64,000 bases of DNA from Oscillospiraceae bacterium (GCA_031280965.1 JAITFZ010000014.1:124001-188000), one strand, 5' to 3'; shown: positions 54,582 through 63,688, counted from the first letter of the stretch. Numbers and translations are program-made. Notes: generated by a model from the sequence alone, not told the origin.

Positions 54582-55466
54582 ATGATTAATTATAATAAAA
54601 TTGAAAAAATATGCAGGAAATACGGTGCGGATTTTGAAATAAACGCGCCGCTTGCGCTGTACACAACCTTTAAAATCGGCGGACCGTGCGATTTTCTGAT
54701 TAAAATTAATAATCAAGAGTTAGTTAGCGAGATTGTGAAAAGCGAAATCCCTTTTCGCATACTCGGAAACGGCAGTAACGTGTTAGTGAAAGACGAGGGA
54801 ATACGAGGTGCGGTATTGCTGTTCGGTCGGGATTTCGCAAATGTTTTCACAGACAACGAAAATGCTTACTGTGAAGCGGGTGCGAACCTGACAAGCGTTT
54901 GTCATACGATGCGGGACGCTTCGCTGACAGGTTTAGAGTTCGCTTACGGTATTCCCGGAACAGTCGGAGGCGCGGTTTATATGAACGCGGGAGCCTATGA
55001 CGGCGAAATCTCAAATGTTTTGGTTTACGCAGAATACATTGATGAAGACGGCGTAATAAAAAGGCTTAACGAAGGCTTTTCTTATAGGAAAAGCTCGTTT
55101 ATGAGTGCAAAAAGAGTAATAACAAGCGCGAGTTTTAAACTGCAAAAAGGCGATAAAGCGCAAATTGCCGCGAAAATGGAAGATTTCATGAATCGGCGCA
55201 GGGATAAGCAACCGCTTGAATTCCCGAGTGCGGGCAGTACGTTTAAAAGACCGGAAGGCGACTATGCGTCAAGATTAATTGACGTGTGCGGCTTGAAAGG
55301 TTTTTCTGTCGGCGGCGCGCAGGTAAGCGAGAAACATGCAGGCTTTATTATCAACAAAGGCAACGCAACCTGTAAAGATGTATTGAAACTCACAGAAGCG
55401 GTGAAAGAGCGGGTTTTCAAGGAAACAGGATTCATGCTTGAACGGGAAGTTGAGGTGCTTGGATAA
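54582..55466 (+). CDS. murB: UDP-N-acetylenolpyruvoylglucosamine reductase
   Basis: The 294-residue protein is a type II MurB (ALYTTFKIGGPCDFLI, ILGNGSNVLVKDEGIRGAVL, GIPGTVGGAVYMNAGAYDGE, PSAGSTFKRPEGDYASRLID with the catalytic Ser). It is a FAD enzyme that reduces the MurA product to UDP-MurNAc. Two bases separate it from rapZ. Confidence 0.98.
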   Translation: MINYNKIEKICRKYGADFEINAPLALYTTFKIGGPCDFLIKINNQELVSEIVKSEIPFRILGNGSNVLVKDEGIRGAVLLFGRDFANVFTDNENAYCEAGANLTSVCHTMRDASLTGLEFAYGIPGTVGGAVYMNAGAYDGEISNVLVYAEYIDEDGVIKRLNEGFSYRKSSFMSAKRVITSASFKLQKGDKAQIAAKMEDFMNRRRDKQPLEFPSAGSTFKRPEGDYASRLIDVCGLKGFSVGGAQVSEKHAGFIINKGNATCKDVLKLTEAVKERVFKETGFMLEREVEVLG

Positions 55467-55468
55467 TT

Positions 55469-56323
55469 ATGGAAATTATCATTATAACAGGTTTATCAGG
55501 CTCGGGGAAGTCGTGCGTGGCTGATATTTTAGAAGATGCGGGCTACTTTTGCGTGGATAATCTCCCGCCCGGACTTATCCCGAAATTCGTTGAGGTATGT
55601 AAGGATAATTCCGAAATAGAAAAAATCGCGCTTGTAACCGACATTCGCGGCGGTTCGATGTTCCTGTCACTGCCGGAAAGACTAAAAGAACTGCGCGAAC
55701 AAGGGTATCGTGTGCGTTTGCTTTACACGGACGCAGAGCCGGAAATTATAAAAAAGCGTTTCAATGAAACGCGTCGCCGTCACCCGCTGACGGATTTGGC
55801 GAAGGGCGACTTAGATAAAGCCGTTGCCGCCGAAAACGAGATTCTCGCGTCATTAAAGCAATCGGCAGACCTTTATATAGATACCGGCGGGATTGGAGTT
55901 TCGCGCCTTAAAGAGCATGTTCTCGAACTGTTAGAGCATGATTTTTCAGCCGCGATGACAATAACCTGTATGTCGTTCGGGTTCAAGCACGGGAATATAG
56001 GAAGCGGGCAGACGGATTTGCTGTTCGATGTACGGTTTTTGCCAAATCCTTTTTACGAAGACGAGTTAAAGGAAAAAACCGGACTTGACGCACAGGTGCG
56101 CGATTTTGTCATGAATTCGGATTGCACAAAAACACTCATCGCCAAACTTAGCGACCTGCTTGATTTTATGGTTCCCGAATATGTCAGGGAAGGTAAAAGC
56201 CGCCTTACAATAGCGTTCGGGTGTACGGGCGGACGGCACAGAAGCGTGGCGCTTGCCGAATATTTCCGCGACCGGCTTTCCGACAAAGGCTACAGCGCGG
56301 CAACATTGCATAAAAATATTTAG
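55469..56323 (+). CDS. rapZ: RapZ/YvcJ nucleotide-binding protein
   Basis: The 284-residue protein has Walker A ITGLSGSGKSCVADILED, DNLPPGLIPKF, DIRGG, the basic segment ETRRRHPL, and the C-terminal FGFKHG, DVRFLPNPF and IAFGCTGGRHRSVALAEYF motifs. In Enterobacteria it steers RNase E to glmZ; in Gram-positives it links to amino-sugar metabolism and competence. yvcK/glmR, usual between rapZ and whiA, is missing. Confidence 0.97.
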   Translation: MEIIIITGLSGSGKSCVADILEDAGYFCVDNLPPGLIPKFVEVCKDNSEIEKIALVTDIRGGSMFLSLPERLKELREQGYRVRLLYTDAEPEIIKKRFNETRRRHPLTDLAKGDLDKAVAAENEILASLKQSADLYIDTGGIGVSRLKEHVLELLEHDFSAAMTITCMSFGFKHGNIGSGQTDLLFDVRFLPNPFYEDELKEKTGLDAQVRDFVMNSDCTKTLIAKLSDLLDFMVPEYVREGKSRLTIAFGCTGGRHRSVALAEYFRDRLSDKGYSAATLHKNI

Positions 56324-56338
56324 GGGTATATAATAATA

Positions 56339-57133
56339 ATGTCCTTTTCAAGTGAAGTTAAAAACGAGCTGAGCCGAATCCGTGAAACCTTGAAAAATCA
56401 TCGTAAAATTTTGCTTCACGGTATGCTCTGCGGTTCGCGAAAAGCTGTTCCGGGCATTGAAAACGAACAGGTGATTGCGCTGTTCAATAAGCTGACGGGT
56501 GAATTCGGTACGTATGACGTTAATTATATGAGCGGGATTAACATAAACGGCGGTGACCGCGAAACCGGTTTATTTTTGCGAGGTTTATTTTTAACATGCG
56601 GGACTGTTTCCGACCCGGGCAAAAACTATCACCTTGAGCTTAGCGTACCTGATGAAAATAAGATAGACGCGCTGTTTACGCTTATTAATGAAATTGGGAT
56701 TGCAATAAGGAAATCGACCCGTAAATCCCGTCCGCTTCTCTACATTAAAGAAAGCGAAATGATTTCGGATTTTCTGACCTTTATAGGAGCGGGGGTAAAC
56801 TCAATGGAGGTTATGAACGCGAAAATCCTGAAAGAAGTGCGTAATAACGTAAACCGCGCCGTAAATTGCGATGCGGCGAACATAGAAAAAACAACCCGTG
56901 CCGCCGGGAAGCAAATCGCGGACATAGAGTTGATTTCCGAGAGAAAAGGCGCGGATTTTCTGTCGCCGGAATTGCGGCAGATTGCACAATTGCGCCTTAA
57001 CAATATTGAGATGAGCCTTAAAGAAATCGGCGAGGCGTGTGAGCCGAGGTTAAGCAGAAGCGGAGTTTTTCACAGGCTCGAAAAAATTAACAGTATAGCG
57101 GAGAAACTAAGGAATGAGCATCAGGAAAATTAA
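56339..57133 (+). CDS. whiA: DNA-binding protein WhiA
   Basis: The 264-residue protein has the LAGLIDADG-like N-terminal domain (FSSEVKNELSRI, FLRGLFLTCGTVSDPGKNYH) and a C-terminal helix-turn-helix (LRLNNIEMSLKEIGEACEPR, LSRSGVFHRLEKI). WhiA controls cell division in Gram-positives. It overlaps aroB by 20 bases. Confidence 0.96.
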   Translation: MSFSSEVKNELSRIRETLKNHRKILLHGMLCGSRKAVPGIENEQVIALFNKLTGEFGTYDVNYMSGININGGDRETGLFLRGLFLTCGTVSDPGKNYHLELSVPDENKIDALFTLINEIGIAIRKSTRKSRPLLYIKESEMISDFLTFIGAGVNSMEVMNAKILKEVRNNVNRAVNCDAANIEKTTRAAGKQIADIELISERKGADFLSPELRQIAQLRLNNIEMSLKEIGEACEPRLSRSGVFHRLEKINSIAEKLRNEHQEN

Positions 57134-58220
57134 AATTAATGCCGGGCGCTCTTATAATGTAATCATCGGAAAAGGTTTACTGGCGGATTTGGCGGAGCAT
57201 TTACCGTATTTTAAAGGCGGTACCGCTGTTATAATTACCGACAGTAATGTTTTTCCGCTTTATGAGCAAAAAGCCCGCAAGTCGCTTGAAAGCGCGGGTT
57301 ACAGGGTGCTGACACATGCTTTTGAAAGCGGCGAGAAGCATAAGACGACCGATGAATTAGTTAGTATACTTAACTTTTTAGCCGATAATAAAGTCACCCG
57401 CTCCGACTTCATAATCGCGCTCGGCGGCGGGATTACCGGAGATATGGCGGGCTTCGCCGCGGGAATTTATCTGCGCGGAATCGGGTATGTTCAAGTCCCG
57501 ACGACATTACTCGCCGCCGTAGATTCCTCGGTTGGCGGGAAGACGGCGGTGAACTTAAACGCCGGAAAGAATTTAGCGGGGCTGTTTTATCAGCCGAAAG
57601 CCGTAATCTGCGACCCCGATACCTTTGAAACACTCGATGACTTAACATTTGCCGACGGCGTTTCGGAAGCGGTGAAGCACGGCTTTATAACCGATGAAGG
57701 TTTCTTTCGCAGGCTGAGCGGTAAAACCCGCGCAGAATATATGAACGATATAATTGAAATTATTGCGCGAAATGTCGAAATTAAGGGCGGAATCGTGGAA
57801 GCTGATGAATTTGAGCAGGGGAGAAGGCAGTTGCTTAATTTCGGGCATACGGCAGGACATGCGATTGAAAAATGCACAAACCACTCCGTTTCACACGGAC
57901 AAGCCGTTGCGGCGGGAATGGTTTTGATGAGCAGAGCGGCGTATAAAAAAGGTTTCTGCTACTGCGATTACTCGCAGGAAATAAAAGCGGCTTTTTCGGG
58001 TTTTTTAGGTACTTTTAATATACATTTAAGCGCAGAGCAATTGTATGAAGTTGCGCTTTCGGATAAAAAAAGAAGCGGAAAGACACCCTCTGCGGGAGGA
58101 GCGTCCTCTGCGGGAGGAAAAATTAATATAATAATCCCTGAACGTATCGGAAAATGCGTTGTTAAGGAAATTGAAGCGGCGGAACTTCTTGATGTATTTA
58201 AGGCGGGGTTATTTGTATAA
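57114..58220 (+). CDS. aroB: 3-dehydroquinate synthase
   Basis: The 368-residue protein has NAD-binding and metal motifs of AroB (FIIALGGGITGDMAGFAAGI, QVPTTLLAAVDSSVGGKTAV, NLNAGKNLAGLFYQPKA, LNFGHTAGHAIEKC). It makes dehydroquinate from DAHP. Near residue 325 the usual KKRSG..INI segment is split by an extra SAGGASSAGG-type insert from a 21-base tandem duplication. No other shikimate gene is adjacent. Confidence 0.97.
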   Translation: MSIRKIKINAGRSYNVIIGKGLLADLAEHLPYFKGGTAVIITDSNVFPLYEQKARKSLESAGYRVLTHAFESGEKHKTTDELVSILNFLADNKVTRSDFIIALGGGITGDMAGFAAGIYLRGIGYVQVPTTLLAAVDSSVGGKTAVNLNAGKNLAGLFYQPKAVICDPDTFETLDDLTFADGVSEAVKHGFITDEGFFRRLSGKTRAEYMNDIIEIIARNVEIKGGIVEADEFEQGRRQLLNFGHTAGHAIEKCTNHSVSHGQAVAAGMVLMSRAAYKKGFCYCDYSQEIKAAFSGFLGTFNIHLSAEQLYEVALSDKKRSGKTPSAGGASSAGGKINIIIPERIGKCVVKEIEAAELLDVFKAGLFV

Positions 58221-58246
58221 TGTGAAATTCCGCCCCCTTAAATCTT

Positions 58247-59458
58247 CTATAAACCAAACAATTCTTTTGTACTTCGCGCAATCAGCAATTCTTCGTTCGT
58301 AGGAACGACCCAAACTTCGGTTTTACTGCCTTTGACAGTAACGCACTCTAAATCGCCGCGCACCGTGCTGTTCAGCGATTTGTCAAGTTCAATGCCGAGG
58401 AACTGCATATCCGAGCAGATGTCTTCTCTGACATCAAAGGCGTTTTCGCCTATGCCGCCCGTAAATATAACATAATCTAACCCGTTCATTACCGCCGCAT
58501 ATGCGCCGATATACTTTTTTATGCCGTAGCGCAGTATATCGCCGGCAAGTTTTGCTTTCTTATCGCCCGCTTTAATGGCGTTCGTAAGGTCGCGGTTATC
58601 GCTGTAGCCGCCGATTCCGAGCAAACCGGATTTTTTATTGAGCAGGCTTTCCATTTCGGCGGGCGTTATATTCAGCTTCTTCATCATATAAGTCACTGCC
58701 GACGGGTCAAGCGCGCCGGAACGGGTTCCCATAAGAATACCGTCAAGCGGCGTGAAGCCCATGGAGGTGTCAACGGACTTTCCGCCGTCAACCGCAGTGA
58801 TTGACGAACCATTCCCGAGATGGCAGGAAACAATTTTCATGGCAGATATGTCTTTTCCGAGGTGCAGGGCTAATTTTTTGGTAACATAGCTGTGCGAGGA
58901 ACCGTGGAAGCCGTACTTTCTGACGTTGTACTTTTCGTAAAACTCGTAAGGCATACCGTATATGTAAGCTTTTTCGGGTATGGTTGCGTGGAATGCGGTA
59001 TCAAAAACAGCCGCCTGCGGTACGCTTTCGGGAATTACCGCCTTACAGGCGCGAAGCGCGAGCGCATTCGCAGGATTATGAACCGGCGCGAGTTCACTGA
59101 GGTCTTCTATTGTTTTGATTACCTCTTCTGTAGCGCTTACCGTTCCCGAATAAACCTCGCCGCCGTGTACAACTCTGTGTCCGACCGCTCCGATTTCATC
59201 CATGCTTGATAAAACTGCCGCTTCGCCTTTGGTGAGCGCGTCCACAACGCTCATAAATGCCTCGGTGTGCGTCGGGAAATTTACATCCGCTTCGATTTTT
59301 TTGCTCTCACCGGGCGCTCCGATGCTCGCAACATGCGTTATGCGCCCGTCGATACCTATTCTTTCGCAATTTCCTTTTGCTAAGACACTTTCATCGTTTA
59401 AATTAATCAACTGATATTTGAGCGATGAACTGCCGGCGTTGACTACAAGAATCTTCAT
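58247..59458 (-). CDS. ackA: Acetate kinase
   Basis: The 403-residue protein is AckA (MKILVVNAGSSSLKYQLINL, GHRVVHGGEVYSG, FDTAFHATIPEKAYIYGMPY, HLGNGSSITAVDGGKSVDTS, DGILMGTRSGALDPSAVTYM). It makes ATP from acetyl phosphate. Its usual partner pta is not adjacent. The next divergent gene, tmcAL, uses acetate and ATP. Confidence 0.98.
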   Translation of the reverse strand: MKILVVNAGSSSLKYQLINLNDESVLAKGNCERIGIDGRITHVASIGAPGESKKIEADVNFPTHTEAFMSVVDALTKGEAAVLSSMDEIGAVGHRVVHGGEVYSGTVSATEEVIKTIEDLSELAPVHNPANALALRACKAVIPESVPQAAVFDTAFHATIPEKAYIYGMPYEFYEKYNVRKYGFHGSSHSYVTKKLALHLGKDISAMKIVSCHLGNGSSITAVDGGKSVDTSMGFTPLDGILMGTRSGALDPSAVTYMMKKLNITPAEMESLLNKKSGLLGIGGYSDNRDLTNAIKAGDKKAKLAGDILRYGIKKYIGAYAAVMNGLDYVIFTGGIGENAFDVREDICSDMQFLGIELDKSLNSTVRGDLECVTVKGSKTEVWVVPTNEELLIARSTKELFGL

Positions 59459-59494
59459 AAATATGCCCCCTAAATTAATAATAACATATCTTTA

Positions 59495-59523
59495 ATTTTA
59501 TACTTTATTCGGGAAAAAAGCAA
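59495..59523 (-). promoter_or_regulatory. Promoter of ackA
   Basis: On the minus strand TTGCTT (59518-59523), 17 bases, TAAAAT (59495-59500), 36 bases before the ackA start, whose ribosome site is TTTAGGGGGCAT. Confidence 0.6.
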
Positions 59524-59563
59524 GTGTTTTTGCAAATTATTTTCGCAGGAGCAGATGGTAATA

Positions 59564-59597
59564 CTAAAATCCAATAAATCGGTTTATTGGATTTTAG
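59564..59597. repeat. Perfect hairpin upstream of tmcAL
   Basis: Fifteen-bp stem CTAAAATCCAATAAA/TTTATTGGATTTTAG with loop TCGG in the ackA-tmcAL spacer. It lies upstream of both genes' coding parts, so it may be an operator or a small palindromic element. A TATAAT (59618-59623) lies between it and tmcAL, without a good -35. Confidence 0.55.
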
Positions 59598-59644
59598 AGA
59601 AGGTGTTGCTGCGACAGTATAATCTGCCGAAAGGAGCAAATTAT

Positions 59645-60871
59645 ATGAAAACTGCCGCGATTATCTGCGAATACAACCCCTTTCACAACGGTCATAAATA
59701 CCACATCGAGCGCACAAAGAGCGAATTCGGCGCAACGCACATTGTCGCCGTAATGAGCGGGAATTTTACTCAGCGGGGCGATGTGGCTGTTTTCGATAAG
59801 TTCACCCGTGCGAAGTTCGCGCTTGAACACGGTGTTGATTTAGTTTTAGAATTGCCGGTCGCGGCTTCGCTCGGTAGCGCGGAGGACTTTTCGGCGGGCG
59901 CGGTAAGTATTTTAAACAGCCTGAACTGCACAGATTTGCTGAGCTTCGGAAGCGAGTGCGGCGATATTGACCTTTTAAAAGAAACAGCGGGCGCGGTAGT
60001 TTTCGCCTCTCAAACCGACGAGTTCCTCGGAATGATGAGACGCGGGACAACCTATCCCGCCGCGTTATCGAAAACAATTGAAAAATATTATGAGGATATA
60101 ATCCCAAAAACATTAGCATCTCCCAACAACACCCTCGCAATAGAATATATCAAGGCTTTAGCGGATACCGGCTCGAAGATTGAACCTGTGACAATCAAGC
60201 GTTACGGCGCGGCGCATGATTCCGCTCAGGCTGTCGCACCTAAAAACATAAGCAATATGTTCGGCTCATACTTTTCGCTTCAGGAAGACCGGCAGGAGCA
60301 GGAATTAAGTACCGCTTCCGCTTCTCTGCTGCGAAAGATGATTACAGACGGCGAAAATGTTTCCGTATTCACGCCTTGCGCTTTCCCGCAGGAATACGCT
60401 TGTCTTTCCCGGCTTGAAACCGCTGTTCTTTATTGTTTGCGCTCAATGTCCGCGCTCGAAATAGGAAAAGCCCCGAATGTTCTTCACGGGCTTGAAAACC
60501 GTATTCACAAGGCGGCACGGGCAGCAAGAAATCTTTCGGAGCTGATGCTTTTCATAAAAACGAAGCGCTATACTTTAGCAAGGCTTAGGAGAATCGTGCT
60601 TTGTTGTCTGCTCGGAATTACAAAAACCGATGCAAAGCAGAAACCGCAATATATAAGGATTCTCGGCATGAATGAGAAAGGTCGGGAAATACTTTCTAAA
60701 GCGAATTCAAATTTACCTATGGACGCTTCTCTTGCCGCGCTTATGAAAAAGAGCGATTCATGCAGAAAACAAGGGCTTCTTGAACTGCATTGCTCCGATA
60801 TTTACGCATTAGCTTTCAAGAAAGCGCGACCCTGCGGACTTGAGCTTACTACAAAGCCTGTTATCGTTTAG
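59645..60871 (+). CDS. tmcAL: tRNA(Met) cytidine acetate ligase
   Basis: The protein (408 residues from ATG 59645) has the nucleotidyltransferase motif MKTAAIICEYNPFHNGHKYH, MSGNFTQRGDVAVFDKFTRA, ELPVAASLGSAEDFSAGAV and a C-terminal basic domain (KQKPQYIRILGMNEKGREIL). TmcAL activates acetate with ATP and forms N4-acetylcytidine at the wobble position of elongator tRNA-Met. AAAGGAGCAAATTAT precedes the ATG. It lies beside acetate kinase. Confidence 0.94.
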   Translation: MKTAAIICEYNPFHNGHKYHIERTKSEFGATHIVAVMSGNFTQRGDVAVFDKFTRAKFALEHGVDLVLELPVAASLGSAEDFSAGAVSILNSLNCTDLLSFGSECGDIDLLKETAGAVVFASQTDEFLGMMRRGTTYPAALSKTIEKYYEDIIPKTLASPNNTLAIEYIKALADTGSKIEPVTIKRYGAAHDSAQAVAPKNISNMFGSYFSLQEDRQEQELSTASASLLRKMITDGENVSVFTPCAFPQEYACLSRLETAVLYCLRSMSALEIGKAPNVLHGLENRIHKAARAARNLSELMLFIKTKRYTLARLRRIVLCCLLGITKTDAKQKPQYIRILGMNEKGREILSKANSNLPMDASLAALMKKSDSCRKQGLLELHCSDIYALAFKKARPCGLELTTKPVIV

Positions 60872-60946
60872 TAAAATTCATCATTACGTATAAAATAAAT
60901 AAATAAATGCGATAATATATAGTAAAAATGCGATTATATTAATATA

Positions 60947-60975
60947 TTGACAAGAGAATTTTTTTATGTTATACT
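60947..60975 (+). promoter_or_regulatory. Promoter of murA
   Basis: TTGACA (60947-60952), 17 bases, TATACT (60970-60975), about 58 bases before the start. Upstream is very AT-rich. Confidence 0.75.
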
Positions 60976-61033
60976 ATTAGAATAATTAGAGGGAATTTTT
61001 TCAAGAGAAAAATGAAAAAGAGGACATATAAAA

Positions 61034-62326
61034 TTGGAAAAATTTATTATAAACGGGGGAAGTAAACTTAAAGGTGCGGTTAACATCAGCGGGGCGAAAA
61101 ATGCCGCTGTTGCTATTATCCCTGCCGCTATTCTTGCGGACGGGCCCTGCGTTCTTGAAAATGTACCTAAAATAAATGATGTCACGGTCTGCCTGCAAAT
61201 TCTTACCGAAATGGGCGCAAAGGTTAGGATGCGGGGTAAAAACACCATTCAGATAGACGCAAAGCATATCAGAGATACTGTCGTACCTTATGAAATGGCG
61301 CGTTCTATCAGGGCTTCTTATTATTTTATGGGGGCGTTGCTTACTAAGTTCAATCATGCAAAGGTTTCGATGCCCGGGGGCTGTGCGCTCGGCGACCGTC
61401 CGATAGACCAGCATCTGAAGTGCTTCAAGGCGCTTGGCGCGAATTATTCAATTGAGCATGGTATGGTTGAAATCACGGCGGATAAACTGATTGGCACACA
61501 GATTTACTTCGACAAAATCACAGTAGGCGCTACAATTAACGCCATGCTTGCCGCCGTAAAGGTTGACGGGCTTACAATACTTGAAAACGCCGCTAAAGAG
61601 CCGCATATAGTGGATTTAGCGAACTTTTTGAACTCAATGGGTGCGGACATTATGGGCGCGGGTACCGATGTCATTAAAATCCGCGGCGTGAAACAGCTTT
61701 CGGGCGCTAACTATGCCATTATCCCTGACCAGATTGAAGCGGGAACATACATGGTTGCGGCGGCGGCTACCGGTGGCGATGTTACAATTAAGAATATTAT
61801 CCCAAAGCATCTTGAACCGATTACCTCGAAGCTTATCAAGATGGGTGTGGTAGTTGAGGAATATGATGACAGTATGCGTGTGGTCGGGGCAAGCGAGCCT
61901 TATGAACGCATGAACAACCTTAAAACCATGCCGCATCCGGGTTTCCCTACCGATATGCAGCCGCAGTTCGCGGCACTGCTGACTTTATCGAGCGGCACAA
62001 GCATTATCACCGAGAGCATTTATGAAGACAGATTCAGATATGTTGACGAGCTTCGCCGTATGGGCGCGGACATTTCGGTTGACGGCAAGGTCGCTGTAAT
62101 TGAAGGCGTTGAAAAGCTTACCGGCGCACCGGTTAAAGCCGCCGATTTACGGGCGGGCGCGGCGCTTATAATTGCCGGGCTCTGCGCGAAGGGGCGCACG
62201 GAAATAGAAGATATTTACCACATTGAGCGCGGTTATGAAGACATGGAACGCAAGCTCCGTGCAATCGGTGCAGATATAGTAAAGCGTAAATACCCCGACC
62301 CTGATACGATTAGGAATATAGGTTGA
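61034..62326 (+). CDS. murA: UDP-N-acetylglucosamine 1-carboxyvinyltransferase, TTG start
   Basis: The 430-residue protein is MurA (INGGSKLKGAVNISGAKNAA, RASYYFMGALLTKFNHAKVS, MPGGCALGDRPIDQHLKCFK with the fosfomycin-target Cys, LRAGAALIIAGLCAKGRTEI). It transfers enolpyruvate to UDP-GlcNAc, the first committed peptidoglycan step, upstream of MurB. The start is TTG 61034 after AGAGGACATATAAAA. Confidence 0.98.
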   Translation: MEKFIINGGSKLKGAVNISGAKNAAVAIIPAAILADGPCVLENVPKINDVTVCLQILTEMGAKVRMRGKNTIQIDAKHIRDTVVPYEMARSIRASYYFMGALLTKFNHAKVSMPGGCALGDRPIDQHLKCFKALGANYSIEHGMVEITADKLIGTQIYFDKITVGATINAMLAAVKVDGLTILENAAKEPHIVDLANFLNSMGADIMGAGTDVIKIRGVKQLSGANYAIIPDQIEAGTYMVAAAATGGDVTIKNIIPKHLEPITSKLIKMGVVVEEYDDSMRVVGASEPYERMNNLKTMPHPGFPTDMQPQFAALLTLSSGTSIITESIYEDRFRYVDELRRMGADISVDGKVAVIEGVEKLTGAPVKAADLRAGAALIIAGLCAKGRTEIEDIYHIERGYEDMERKLRAIGADIVKRKYPDPDTIRNIG

Positions 62327-62377
62327 TTTATACAAAACACGTAAAAAATCTCTCGGTATGTTTGGTTATTTAGTACC

Positions 62378-62406
62378 TTGCATTATATAGTACAGTATGT
62401 TACAAT
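62378..62406 (+). promoter_or_regulatory. Promoter of the small Trp-rich membrane protein gene
   Basis: TTGCAT (62378-62383), 17 bases, TACAAT (62401-62406), 45 bases before the ATG. The ribosome site is AATAAGGAGAGATTTTTATT. Confidence 0.65.
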
Positions 62407-62451
62407 ATAGGCAGGCTTTAAATAATTATGCAATAAGGAGAGATTTTTATT

Positions 62452-62841
62452 ATGGGAACAGATTACACCTCGTCTTTCGACCAACAGGACATAGCTTCCA
62501 ACAAAGGAATTTCGTTAGTGGCTTATATATTGTTCTTCATTCCCTTGATTGTTGCCCCAAATTCAAAATTTGCGCGTTTTCACGCTAATCAAGGATTGAT
62601 TATTTTCATTTTGGGGTTTTTCAGCAGCATTTTACAAGGTATTTTCAGTTTCGGAAGCTGGAGTTGGCAATGGAGCCGGAGTTGGAGCAACTGGAGTAAT
62701 TGGTTTTTTAATCCGTTTTCGATTATTTTTGGTTTATTCGGTTTAATTCTGTTCGCCGGTATTGTTTACGGAATTGTAAACGCTGTCAACGGAAGAGCCA
62801 TTGAGCTTCCGCTAATAGGAAAATTCAGAATCCTGACTTAA
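62452..62841 (+). CDS. Small membrane protein with Trp/Ser-rich loop (DUF4870/Tic20-like)
   Basis: The 129-residue protein has about three membrane helices (about 20-36, 46-64 and 87-112) and an RFHANQGLIIFILGFFSSIL segment like DUF4870/Tic20-type small membrane proteins. Between helices 2 and 3 is a striking SWSWQWSRSWSNWSNWFFN stretch, with Trp at nearly every third residue from a short degenerate DNA repeat (TGGAG/TGGAGC words). Function is unknown. It has its own promoter and terminator. Confidence 0.75.
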   Translation: MGTDYTSSFDQQDIASNKGISLVAYILFFIPLIVAPNSKFARFHANQGLIIFILGFFSSILQGIFSFGSWSWQWSRSWSNWSNWFFNPFSIIFGLFGLILFAGIVYGIVNAVNGRAIELPLIGKFRILT

Positions 62842-62847
62842 AAAACA

Positions 62848-62885
62848 TTGAAACGGCAGACGCATTGCGTGTCTGCCGCTTTTTA
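62848..62885. terminator. Terminator between convergent genes
   Basis: Eight-bp core stem CGGCAGAC (62854-62861) with GTCTGCCG (62871-62878), flanked by AAAAAACATTGAAA and CTTTTT, usable from both directions. Confidence 0.8.
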
Positions 62886-62886
62886 G

Positions 62887-63507
62887 CTATCCTGTTAACC
62901 CGTAGTACTCTTTCAGCTTCCTTAATACTTTTTCGATTGTTTCGTCATCCGGTATAAAGAGAAAATCGCTGTTTATCTCCTCTTCACCTATAAAAAAGCT
63001 GTTGTTAATAATTATCATCGGTTGGTTGCTCTTTTTCCGCTCGTCCAGTCCTATGTCGGCGTCAATGTTCTTGCTGTGCGTAGGGGTTGAAATATCAATA
63101 AACAGCCCCGTCATTGAAGCGAGTGAGTTACAGTAAGCGCCGGAAGTGATGTTTCCGATTTCCTGAATTACCGAAAGGCTCATATCATCAAGGTCGCCTA
63201 AATCCTCAAGGTTATTCTGAAAAAAGTAGTTGATAATTTTGACGGCAAATTGCTTGCTTAGCAGTTGCAGAATATTACCCTTTGCATCGCCTTGCAACCC
63301 GAGCCTGACCGCCCAGGACACCTCACTGCGTTTTTGAAGGTAATCAGACGCTTCTGTCGGCGTCATTATGTAAACCGTCGGGATGCTCATAATTACCTTC
63401 ATATTAAGCATCTGCGCCAGCGATGTGGAGGCGTGACCCATGCCAATGCTGCCGATTTCCTTCAGTATATCAAGATTATCGTTTAAAAGAATAGTAAAAT
63501 TATCCAC
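62887..63507 (-). CDS. CheC/CheX-like chemotaxis phosphatase
   Basis: The 206-residue protein has two copies of the CheC phosphatase helix: LKEIGSIGMGHASTSLAQML near residue 15 and SVIQEIGNITSGAYCNSLAS near 112. CheC enzymes dephosphorylate CheY-P using the Glu and Asn of the E-I-G-N motif. The second copy keeps both; the first has Ser for Asn, so only one active centre may work. The central region matches CheC strands. No other che gene is adjacent; two chemoreceptor-type genes occur at 6.7 and 9.9 kb. Confidence 0.85.
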   Translation of the reverse strand: MDNFTILLNDNLDILKEIGSIGMGHASTSLAQMLNMKVIMSIPTVYIMTPTEASDYLQKRSEVSWAVRLGLQGDAKGNILQLLSKQFAVKIINYFFQNNLEDLGDLDDMSLSVIQEIGNITSGAYCNSLASMTGLFIDISTPTHSKNIDADIGLDERKKSNQPMIIINNSFFIGEEEINSDFLFIPDDETIEKVLRKLKEYYGLTG

Positions 63508-63608
63508 CGTTCATTTTCTTCCTTTAAATAGTTAATTGTAAGACCCATACTTCATAATAACATATTTCTTTGTTTTTTTCAATAGTATTTTTATTTTTAT
63601 TTGTTCAT

Positions 63609-63688
63609 ATTTTCATAAAGTCCTTTCTTAACCAATGAGGGATGAAAATAACGTTTTCCCCGTTTCGGTTGTATTTTGTTTCAAACTT
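63609..63688 (-). repeat. Intercistronic leader repeat, copy D1 (tandem)
   Basis: On the minus strand starts AAGTTTGAAACAAAATACAA, has GAAACGGGGAAAACGTTATT, and ends GGTTAAGAAAGGACTTTATG then AAAAT. GGGG-AAAA can pair with TTTT-CA-TCCC around CGTTA. The mini-frame ATG-AAA-ATA-TGA is present, but the overlapping ATG only opens a three-codon frame, so no gene follows directly; the CheC-like gene begins 100 bases on. Confidence 0.85.
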
